DNA of 64,000 bases from Rhizoclosmatium globosum (Eukaryota > Chytridiomycota > Chytridiomycetes > Chytridiales > Chytriomycetaceae), in NCBI GenBank assembly GCA_002104985.1, contig MCGO01000018.1, positions 62,001 through 126,000 of the forward strand. Reading direction: 5' to 3'. The position numbers were made by a program, and so were the translations under genes. Below, piece after piece: positions 32,532-41,899 of the stretch. Under the pieces are notes generated by a model. That model made no database searches. It saw nothing but the letters and a program-made list of their open reading frames with translations, and had not been told where the DNA came from. How positions within the stretch are numbered: position 1 is the stretch's first letter; each line of letters begins with the position of its first letter.

Positions 32532-32770
32532 TCACAAACACGCACAGTCATTGATGTTGAGTTCACAGAAGTTCTTGCCACCTTGACGTTGGGAGCAAAA
32601 GGCATCCCAGTCCACAGTTGGATTCTGCTCTGGCTTTGTTGAAGTACACTTTTGCGAAGACAGACACTTGGAAGAGCTGCGAATGCAGTTAGTGCTTAGT
32701 TATACGTGAAATCTTTGTCGTGCCTGACAATGCCGAAAAGAGCGAAGGCGACTAAAAGGTGAAACTGCAT
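32532..32770 (-). CDS. Secreted cysteine-rich protein, copy B (63 aa)
   Basis: Two exons (32770-32724, 32676-32532) give 63 residues. Exon 1 is 47 nt, as in copy A, and codes for a signal peptide (MQFHLLVAFALFGIVS). The 47-nt intron is GC-AG, at the same codon phase as the GT-AG intron of copy A, with a CTAAC branch. The mature peptide has six cysteines with the same C-5-C-16-C-9-C-6-C-1-C spacing, and shared words such as VDW and INDCACL. It ends right after the last cysteine and so lacks the basic tail of copy A. It is a short, tail-less paralogue; function unknown. Confidence 0.87.
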
Positions 32771-32936
32771 TTTGGGAATGTGGATTACTGAACTTCTTGT
32801 AAATACGAAATTTGTATTATACAGCGAAGAAACAAGGTTCATGGCGGAAAAATGAACTTATTATTTCTTCAGGATCATAACTTGTATTTCAAACTAATAC
32901 TCTGTTAACTTGATAACTAATGACATTGGCTTTCCT

Positions 32937-33778
32937 TTAGAAACCTCCGGCATCATCGTAACCACCCGCATCGTCAAAACCACCAGCATCATTGAAGCCA
33001 TTATCATATCTGTTATCTTCATATCTGTTATCCTCGTATTCTGAAACGTGTGTGTTTCCCCAGCGATCTTGCTCAATGATAGTTTCCTTGAGTAATGTTC
33101 AGTTGTTGGAGGACAATCGAGTTACGACGCCAAAACACAAGCTTACAGAGTAATTTCCATACGCATCCGTACGATCGATAATGGTTTCGTGTGTTGGCAT
33201 TCCTCCTCCATAATAGCCTCCACCCATCATTGGAGCACCCATCATTCCCATACCTCCCATCATAGGACCTCCCATCATACCATAATGCGGCGTCATCATG
33301 TGGCTAAGACCTTGGACAGCCAAAACACCGGCGGCACCGCTAACAACAGTTCCCCACGATTAGCAATTTCGTAAAACGTGTCTCTGACAAGAACACTCAC
33401 GCAACGGCACCACCAGCCACAGCTGCGCCGGTGCTGATTCCTGGCTTTTGCTGCTGCTGAGGCGCTTGTTGGACAATGATCGGTTGTTGTTGTTGCTGTT
33501 GGGGGATTGGTTGCATCTGTTGGGGAGCCATCATTGGGGTGTTGTAGAGGCCTTGTTGAGGGGGTGGGCCTGGGGGTTGGAGGTACTGCTGCACTGGCAT
33601 GTCCCTGTAGATGAATGGATCAGGTGTGGGTTGTTGGTGGTTGTACTAAGCCTCATAGTTCGACTAACCATTGAGACTGACCGGTGGCAGTGTTGACAAA
33701 GAAGTAGCGCTGATATTGGTTCGACCATTGGGATACAAATCCGGGTGGAAGCTGTGGTGGCGGTGGTGGAGCTTGCAT
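32937..33778 (-). CDS. WW-domain/glycine-zipper protein (copy C)
   Basis: Four exons (33778-33669, 33604-33401, 33339-33147, 33086-32937) give 218 residues with consistent phases. WW domain at about 11-37 (LPPGFVSQWSNQYQRYFFVN then TGQSQW); the first intron splits the codon of the second Trp. A Pro/Gln linker follows, then the helix STGAAVAGGAVAGAAGVL, split by the second intron, then Met/Gly-rich repeats (GGPMMGGMGMMG). The last part has ETIIDRTDAYGN and ETIIEQDRWGN, a repeated unit, and Asp/Gly/Tyr-rich repeats (DDAGGF, DDAGGY). It adjoins copy D with the same orientation and intron layout, so the pair is a tandem duplication. Confidence 0.88.
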
Positions 33779-33898
33779 TGCGTTCGATAACTTTCGAAAG
33801 TGATTCTGTCCACGTTTTATTATTAATGTGAAAAGTTCCTCCTAAACTGTATGTTCAAAACGTGTTCTCATTTTACTTCTGGTGGTATTGTAATGAAA

Positions 33899-34483
33899 CT
33901 AGAACAAACTATCATTGTCACTATCGTGGTCATAATGATGATGCTCAAATTGACCTCCATATCCACCACCGCCCATCATTGGAGGCGCCATCATCACATA
34001 ATCTGGCGTCGACACCATACTTGCCAGCCCTTGAACTGCCAAAACACCAGCAGCACCACTGATTGCAGTAGCCAATTAGCGATGAAGAATAAAAAGAAAC
34101 TTTTCCAAACTCACGCGACAGCACCGCCTGCAAGAGCAGCTCCAGTACTAACTTCGGGCTGAGCTTCCTTTTGAGTAGCCTGCTGTTGAACAACGATAGG
34201 CTGTTGTTGTTGGGCTGGCTGCATTTGTTGTGGAGCCATCATTGGCGTCGCGTAAGTAGCAGCTTGGGGTGGAGGGCCTGGCGGTTGCAAGTACTGTTGT
34301 GTTGGAATATCCCTATGTATTAAAGAGAGTTATAATTATGAGAAATCGATGATGCATGTATTTTATCCACCATTGAGATTGTGAGGTGGCGGTATTGACG
34401 TAGAAGTATTGTTGGTATTGGTTGGACCATTGTGCAATGAATCCGGGAGGCAGTTGAGGTGGAGGGGGTAGTGTTCCTTGCAT
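33899..34483 (-). CDS. WW-domain/glycine-zipper protein (copy D)
   Basis: Three exons (34483-34371, 34312-34115, 34058-33899) give 156 residues. WW domain at about 12-38 (LPPGFIAQWSNQYQQYFYVN then SQSQW); introns 1 and 2 are at the same codon positions as in copy C. The Pro/Gln linker, STGAALAGGAVA helix and GVLAVQGLASM stretch match copy C, but the Met/Gly repeats and the Asp/Gly tail are shortened to a His/Asp-rich end (EHHHYDHDSDNDS). WW domains bind Pro-Pro-x-Tyr type ligands; the small-residue helix may associate with membranes. Upstream 461 bases are non-coding. Confidence 0.88.
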
Positions 34484-34944
34484 TGAAAAGAGCCTTTCCC
34501 AGGTTTTTTGATGTGTGGATTCGATGGATTCCCCGCATTTTGAATAGCAAGTGAGTGCTGTTACAGTATTGGTCAACAACTGAAATTCAGCCTCAAAAAA
34601 GCTGTTCGTTTTTCGATCTCATTCAAAAAATATTTAGGCATTAGTGAACTCGTGTGAGAAAATGGTAAAATACAAATCTGAATAAATAACAACAGAGAGG
34701 CTTGTATTAAGTCTTTTCTCACCTTTTTATTCGTTCTGGTTTATTCAAAATTCGAGAGAGAAGAAGAGAAGAAAGAAGAAGGGAAAAGAAATCTCTTTGT
34801 CCCACTTGACACTTGAACCACCACATCAAAACAGAGTACACCCTCAGAGGGACGACACGACACGACACGACACGAATACTTCACTAAGGAACATACTAGT
34901 TGACGGGTGATTCTCGCATTTATCGTATTGAATTCTGACGAGGC
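34484..34944. other. Intergenic, divergent region with pentanucleotide repeat
   Basis: 461 bases between the WW copy D (-) and RS-protein (+) starts. It contains about five CACGA repeat units at 34852-34875. No gene is supported; both promoters should lie here. Confidence 0.6.
34852..34875. repeat. Short tandem repeat, unit CACGA
   Basis: Nearly perfect five-base repeats, about five copies, 70-90 bases before the RS-protein start. Confidence 0.8.
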
Positions 34945-37545
34945 ATGGACTGGACAAGCTATGCACAGTACGCGGCGGCCTACGCAGCCTCTGGAAACCC
35001 AGCGCCGGTGTTGACGCAAGAAGAGTTTTCAGCGTGGATCGGATCCGCATCCTCGGTTCCCGTTCAAGTTGGGCCGCCTCGAATTGGTACTTCATCTCTC
35101 ACTTTCTCTCGATTGCTTGCTTGCTTGATCGCTCTTGCTCTTGCTCCTCGCTGCTGATGCTGTATTTGCCCCTCTCTGTGACTTGGTTCTGACTGTGTAT
35201 CCTAGGCGCCACCCGTCCTGACTCGGAGTTTGCTAAGGCCTATGCAAACTCGATCCAGGCAACTTCGGGGATTCCACCGGGACTGACGAAGGACGAGATT
35301 GAAGCATACAAAGCAGCTCAGAAGAAGGCCTGGCAGGACTACTTTGCTGCGGGTTTGTTTCCCCCCTTTCCCTCCCCAAAACATCTGACAATACCGAAAC
35401 AAACAACAGCAAACGCCCAAATCAGGAATCCTTTCGCTGAAACACCAAAACAGGACGAGAAACCTGCTCCTCCTCCAAAAAAGATTTATGATCCCTTCAA
35501 AGCGAAACGTGAAAACTCCATTGCTGCAGCCGCAACTGCTGCCTCTGTACAACAACACCAGGATGCAACATCAACACCCCCACCAGCTGCAACAGAAATC
35601 CCCTCTATACCTGAGCCTACAGCGACTGTATCTCCTGTGACTCCCCCAACTGAAGATCCAAAGGCTGCAGAATCTAAGGTTGTCCAACCCGAGCATCCTA
35701 CTCCACAGCCACAACAACCAGCTACGCAGCAACAAGAACCTCCACAACCTTCAAACAAATTAGTCCTTAATCTGAAGCCGTCAACCCAATCACGCCTCCT
35801 TGCTCCCGTCCTCCTCACCCAAGACCAACAAATTCTTGCCGACTTTGACACGCGTATCGAAAAAGAAGAATCTGCTCTGGCCTCCTACCTCGCCGACCAA
35901 CAGAAAGCACTCGAGCGTATTCATAAAGCCATGGAGGTCCGTCGGAAGCAATGCGAGACTCGCGTGGCTGCATTGCAAGAAGCCCGTGAGGCAGAGAGAC
36001 TTTGTCAAGAAAAGAGACGCGAGGCGCAGGAGCGAGAAGTCCAACAGCGTTTGAAAGAAGAAAAGGAAGCTGAAGAGCGCCGAATTCAGGAAGAACGTGA
36101 GGCTGAAGCAAGGCGAGCCAATGAACAACAAATGATGATGGAGGCGCAACAATCTCAAAACCAATCCATGCAAGTTCATCATCGTCAGAAGGAGCAGCCA
36201 CGCGTGACACCAGCTGTGCCGTTTGTTGAATCGAGAGAACTTGAAGAAGAAAAACAGCCCACTGTCGTAAAACGCACTGTGGGAGGCCGAGAATCAGGTC
36301 CAGCCCTCTTTGTTCCTCCGCCAGAGCCGCCGCGCATCAAAAAGAGTCGCAGTAGGTCCCGCGACTTCCATCACGATCGCCGGCGCTATCGAAGTCGCTC
36401 TCCTAGAGATAGACGCCCCCTGCCTCCAATGGACGTGGAATACGAAGCTTACCGAAACCAACGTGACCGCGACGTGCACCATGATGCTCCCATTCAAGTA
36501 CACAGACATGACTTTCATCCTCACGGATCTATACCCAGACCACCACCCCCACCACCGCCGCCACCACCTCCACCTCCTCCTCAAACAGCTTTCCTAGAAG
36601 GTACGAAGCTTCCTTTTTTTGTCCGTTACTTTATTTCACTATAATCATCCTCTCTAACTCTCTATTCATAATTACTCAAACCAGCCCAACCACAAGAAAA
36701 GGCAACTCCAAACTCTGATTCAGAAGGCTCTAGTTCTGACTCAGACCCCGACGACAGTCCTACCAAGCCCATGGACCCTTCAACCCGAGAGTCAAACGAA
36801 GATCGTCGTAAAAGACGTCGATCTGATCGTGAAGGAAAAAAACACCGGCGTAAGAGGGAGAGACGGGACGAAACTGACGAACAGCGACGGGAACGGAGAC
36901 GGTTAAGGAGGGAGAGGCATGAAGCCAGAGCTAGTGGACGGAAGTTTGATGATGTCGATGGACCGGCACCATATCCTCATCGATATGAATCCACTCGCGA
37001 TCGCCATGATGATGCGGCAGGATACCATCGAATGAGTGGGCATTTCAGGGGTGAAGAGAATCGTGAACGTCTAGGCACCGATTATCCTCACGAATATGGA
37101 CAAAGTTTTGTGGGTCGAGAGTTTGATCGGCGCACTGGGGTTTTTGGGGGTGCCTCAGAGCTCAAAGGTCGGACGTCGTACAAAGTGGCTCCTGATTTGT
37201 CAGGTTATGATGAAGGTGGCACGACTTTGAGAGGATATGATAGAGACCTTTCAGCTAGAAATTACGAGGGTGAGGGACGCAGGAACGCATACCGCGATGA
37301 AAACAGAGGGTTTGGGTATGATGGTCAGAGACACTCGGTTAGAAGGCGGGAGGAACCGGGTCGCAGTGGTTTTGTGGCTGGTGAGTCCAAAATTCTTTGT
37401 CACTCTTCTGGTGTTTTTTAGGGTTGTCTTAGTGTGATTTGCCATGACTGAATTTTTTGATTTCTTTCTCGATTTAGACCATCGGGATTTGGACGACAGA
37501 GGCTATCATATGACTGGCAGGGATGTGCGCCGAGGGGACTTGTGA
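34945..37545 (+). CDS. Coiled-coil protein with RS and poly-proline segments, probable RNA-processing factor
   Basis: Five exons (34945-35086, 35206-35352, 35410-36600, 36685-37380, 37478-37545) give 747 residues with consistent phases. The start MDWTSYAQYAAAYAASG is followed by a repeated short motif (KAYANSIQATSG, AYKAAQKKAWQDYFAA) resembling the Q/Y-rich helices of splicing cofactors. Then come NPFAE/DPFKAK motifs, a Pro/Thr/Gln-rich stretch, a charged coil at about 230-340 (RRKQCETRVAALQEAREAER), an RS segment (SRSRSRDF, RYRSRSPRDRR, about 410-430), a run of 17 prolines and a second basic RRKRRRSDRE region. The order is that of nuclear RNA-processing proteins, but no named domain is seen; the assignment is by composition. 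Confidence 0.75.
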
Positions 37546-37763
37546 AGCAGGATGCTATGTATGAGTTCCTTTTTGCTATGAGTGAGGCTTCTCTTTTTTT
37601 GAGTCCTTGAGTTGTTTCAGAGTGTGACGGATCGGAAAAGGGATAAGAAAAAATTCAGTTTGCAAAAAAATTCAGTTTGGGGTTGTGCTTGGGAAGAAAA
37701 GCAAACCCTTACACGCAGCAAAAAACTGCTTCTGTAATCACAGATCTTGAAGTCTCAAGCACG

Positions 37764-39056
37764 ATGATACCAACACCCACGACGACCAAGAGCATTGTTG
37801 TGGGGGACAATGCGGGATCATCATCGTCAACGGCATCGACAAGCGGCGAATCACTTCAGCAACACCCTTCTTTTGGGCGGCGATCGGCCAAAGCCAAAAC
37901 GGATCCAATATTCCAAGCAAACCTTGTTGGTCCGCCGACGCCGCTTCGCTCCGACGGCCGCCGAAAACGTGTGCATCCCACATCAGAACAACAGAGACTC
38001 CTCGAAGCCTTCTTTGCTGAGAACCCTAAGCCGAACTCAAAAAGACGTTTGGAGATCAGCGAGGCAGTCAATATCAATGTCCGCTCAGTCCAGATTTGGT
38101 TCCAGAATCGGCGGACTCGGCTGAAGCGGCAGCCCAAACTGGAGGGTGAGGTTGACGAGGCTGAGTCATCGACAATTGAGACTGAGACTGTTGCAACTAC
38201 TACCAGCCCGGTATTAAGTGAAAGTGTGCAACAGCAGCAACAACAGCAGCAGCCGCTCCTACTTGAACCCCTTCCCCTCTCCACTGCATCCCAGCTACTC
38301 GTGCCACCATTCCAAACCACTTCAGCGGCATCTCCATTCTATCCAATTGCATCTCCAACAGCAATACCAGCATTTTTTTCCTCAACGTCAGAAACAACTC
38401 AAATATCAGTGAGTAATGTTTCAATCGGAACATGGCAACGATTGTCACTGTCTGTCCAAGACCTACTGCTCGAAGTTTCAACAGCCAGTTCTCTTCTGCG
38501 TTACACATTCTTTGAAGGTGGTCTTGCGTACAAGCTGGAGCTTCCGTTGGCTGCCATCTTGAACCTCACCCTGCAGCACTCTCCCACAAACCCCGCCTAC
38601 TCAAGCTTAACAATCAACATCGGACAAATGCCTTTGTTTTACATGGAGGCGAGCGGTGGCGGAATGTTTGTTCCTTGTGAAGACTTTACTGAGGGTAGAC
38701 AGGCATCCACTTGTTGGACACATGTTGTCAACGGAGGTAGCAACGATTTAGAAAGAATTTATTCCATATTTATGGAGTATTTCGAAGATATAAGTAGACG
38801 GAATCAACAGCAGCAGCTTCACACTCAAACCCATCCATTGCTGATTCCAGTGGATGCAGGCCGAACTGGACCGCTTGGAACAACTCCAGGAGTATCACCA
38901 GTTATAAGCGATTCATCTGTATTTGGTGGAATGGTTGGAGCCATTAGTTCGTTCCAGTTCTTGCCCATACAGCCAGAACAACCAATCCAACAACAGCTAC
39001 AAGATCAAGCATTAGTCATTCCGCGCAAAAGTCCAAACGTATCACCAAAACATTAA
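37764..39056 (+). CDS. Homeodomain transcription factor
   Basis: A 430-residue single-exon protein from the first in-frame ATG. The homeodomain is about 65-124, GRRKRVHPTSEQQRLLEAFF to SVQIWFQNRRTRLKR, with the recognition-helix Trp-Phe-x-Asn-Arg intact, so it should bind DNA. Downstream are acidic Thr-rich and poly-Gln blocks, then a conserved-looking region about 245-360 (IGTWQRLSLSVQDLLLEVS, MEASGGGMFVPCEDFTEGRQ) found with fungal homeodomains of this type, and a Gln-rich end. Open frame continues 29 codons upstream without an ATG, so a short 5' exon may be missing. Targets are unknown. Confidence 0.9.
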   Translation: MIPTPTTTKSIVVGDNAGSSSSTASTSGESLQQHPSFGRRSAKAKTDPIFQANLVGPPTPLRSDGRRKRVHPTSEQQRLLEAFFAENPKPNSKRRLEISEAVNINVRSVQIWFQNRRTRLKRQPKLEGEVDEAESSTIETETVATTTSPVLSESVQQQQQQQQPLLLEPLPLSTASQLLVPPFQTTSAASPFYPIASPTAIPAFFSSTSETTQISVSNVSIGTWQRLSLSVQDLLLEVSTASSLLRYTFFEGGLAYKLELPLAAILNLTLQHSPTNPAYSSLTINIGQMPLFYMEASGGGMFVPCEDFTEGRQASTCWTHVVNGGSNDLERIYSIFMEYFEDISRRNQQQQLHTQTHPLLIPVDAGRTGPLGTTPGVSPVISDSSVFGGMVGAISSFQFLPIQPEQPIQQQLQDQALVIPRKSPNVSPKH

Positions 39057-39075
39057 AACTGTCCTCTATTTTGTA

Positions 39076-39081
39076 AATAAA
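39076..39081 (+). terminator. AATAAA polyadenylation signal of homeodomain gene
   Basis: AATAAA is 20 bases after the stop codon at 39056 on the coding strand. Confidence 0.55.
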
Positions 39082-39271
39082 GTTCATTGGATCAACATCT
39101 ATTCCTAAACTATATGTACCACCAACTATTTGATGCTGTTCAAGAGTCTGAACAAAGCTGCCGAGTTATTTTTTGATTGTTTGCATTGAACTCTGAAAGA
39201 GCGTGGTCTCGACCAAGAAAAGGGCGTTTAGGAAGAAACGACACAATGAGATTTACTAAACCACGCGAAAG

Positions 39272-41794
39272 ATGTCTTTTGTGACCATGCACGCAGGTGG
39301 TGCGAGCTTTCCTGCTCCAGCATATTCTGCCGCACTTGCGAATTTTAGTCTCCTGTATCATCCAATCAATACGTTCAGTTACAACACATCAGATTCCCTT
39401 GGTGGTCAGCAAGGTGTATATTCGGGAGCTTTACAATGGGCTGGAAGTGATGTCGAAATAGCTCCTTCATATTTATCAGCTAGTCAAGCATTGGTTGCTC
39501 TTCCGGCGATTGGAGGCGGTTTGGTTATCCCGTTTAATGTTCCCAATCTGAAAAGATTGCGGCTTTCTCGCAAGGTTCGCCGATTATATTCATATAACTT
39601 AATATTCTAACTGCTTTTGAAGGTACTTCCGAGGGTATTTGATGGAACTATCCAATACTGGAACCATCCCCTCCTCACTGATGAAAATCCAACCTTACGA
39701 TCCGTCAACAAGCCAATCACAATAATAAAACGAGGTGCAACTTCCGGAGGTACTATCCTTCTCGGAAAGGCGTTAAAATTGATGGACATATCAACTGGGT
39801 TCCCAAACTCTCCTTTTCTACAGCCTGTGTTCACTATTGGCCCGAATAATTCAATTACAGTTAAAACTAGTGGTGAAGCTAGCACAATGGTCGCATACTA
39901 TCCTTATTCGATATCATATTACAATGATGTAGACTCGGCATTATATAATCAAACGATAGCAACACTTCAACATCAAAATGGAGATTTTGTCGATTGGAGC
40001 CAAGCATCCATATTAAAAGCCATCAATTCGATCAACCAGAATGAAATCGATTCTCTGAATGTATATTCACAATCAGCAATGGTACTGGACTCACCAATAG
40101 CAGGAACCTATCCGTTAACAGTCATTTCTAACTTTGTCATCAATCCATCTAAAATTTCAAACGATTATACGACCACGATTATTACTTTGCGTTTTCTTTG
40201 GTGGTTTCTGATGAACCCAGCCTTTGCATCCCAAAACCGATTCACACCGTTGTACAACACTTCTTTAGGATTTAAGACTATGCAATTTCTTTCAACTGTA
40301 GAGTATCCCGGATTAGGCCCATTATTCGGACGTTCAATTTGCGACACAAAGTTGAATGATGCTTGGAATCCACGGAATCCGTGCGTTAATGGTTACTGCG
40401 CCGAGCAATTACCGTTTCAAGAATCAACAGCAATGTGCATTTGTGATTTCGGATTTGAGAACGTGTTCAATTCCGATTGCAGTGAACCGACAAGGTTATT
40501 TAGACCTGATTGGCCCACATATGTACAGTTTGCTCTCTTGCTTCCTGGAGTTTCTGTTATTATAATCACGGCAATCAAACTGTTTCTAAACAGAGATCAA
40601 GACGAGATCAAGAATATTGCTCCAAATTGCTGTTATTTTATTTTGCTTGGATGTCTGTGCGGACAACTTTCAATTCTATTACAAGCCACGTCTGTATCGC
40701 GAAGTACATGCACAATGAATATTGTTTTTCCTTCGATTGCTTTTGGAGCGATCTTTGGAATGTTGTTTTTGAAATCAGCTAGAATATATGTCGTGTTTCG
40801 ATATAGACGAATGGCGCGTTCGCAATATTTGAAAGACGTGTTTTTGATCTTAGTTGCTGGAAGTTTCGCACTTTTTGATGGAATATTGGGTGCCGTATTG
40901 GCCATCGCTGTCGACATTTCTCCTGTCTTCACGATACTCTCAGATAATTCAAGTCACCAATATGTCTGTTATGCTTCGTTCTCCACAGACTTTAGTATTG
41001 CAGTAAGCGTGATTTTTGTAGCTCTAAATTGTCTTTTGATGGCAGCCTGCCTCATCATGAGCTACTTATCAAGAAACACTATCAAGCGATTTAATGAGTC
41101 AAAGTCAATCAATGCAGCCATTTACCTAAGCTTTCTATTTATGATTTTGGGGATCGCGATTGTTTTGGGTATTCCCAGCAACACCACCAGCACCCAAATC
41201 CTTCACAGGTTGACTATAGTTTTCGTTATGTGGTTTATTTGTACAGGAACGCCTTTAATATTGTTTCAAGAGCCATTACATCATGTGTGTCAAGCACCAC
41301 AAGCAAGTAATATAACCGATAAAGTCAGCCTAAAAATTGGGCGATCGCAAAGTTTCCTTGATAAAATTGGCCAAGTCGCGAGTCTGCCACCTCAATCAGC
41401 CACCGGATGGGAAGAATTCCTGCCCGATGAACAGGAAATGATTGCGGCCCAACTTTTCTATGTAGGACTCAAAAGAGGGCGCTTAAGCCTGTGGTCTTCC
41501 GCGACTCTTATGGTTATTGAAAACATGAGCTCAATGTTTATTCTGACTGATTCGTTTCATCTGTACTTCCAATTACGAAAATCGAAAATCAAAATTCCAC
41601 CTCTCGCCATTGAAGAGCCTGAGGGAAGCATGACGACGCGATTTACCCCAAGTCGATTGGAAATGACTCTAGGAACAGATTCATTTCTGTTTGAATTTCG
41701 AACAAAAGAAAAAATGGAGAAGTTTATGACGTTGCATAACATGGCCTTTGTCGAGAGAGACGTGGACGGCGGATTTAAAGTTGGAGGATTGTAG
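39272..41794 (+). CDS. 7TM receptor with PstS-like phosphate-binding ectodomain
   Basis: Two exons (39272-39574, 39623-41794) give 824 residues. Residues 1-340 resemble periplasmic phosphate-binding proteins (PstS/PBP-II): HAGGASFPAPAY, QQGVYSGALQWAGSDVEI, VFDGTIQYWNHP and KRGATSGGT, i.e. the Asp and the Arg-x-x-x-Ser-Gly positions that hold phosphate in PstS. A Cys-rich EGF-like piece (about 341-388, PCVNGYC...CICDFGF) follows, then a 7TM bundle (about 397-655) of class C/GABA-B-like type, then a cytoplasmic PH-like region (about 697-824). So it looks like a membrane receptor sensing phosphate or a related anion. No signal peptide is seen at the ATG, so a 5' exon is likely missing. The TmcB-like gene starts 105 bases downstream. 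Confidence 0.82.
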
Positions 41795-41899
41795 ATACGC
41801 AGGCTATTTGTGTTAGTTTTCTTGGTGAAATAAATTCATTATTATTTTCCAGGTATTATTTTGTGACAATCTTAACGAGAATCTCTCGTCCTACCAACG

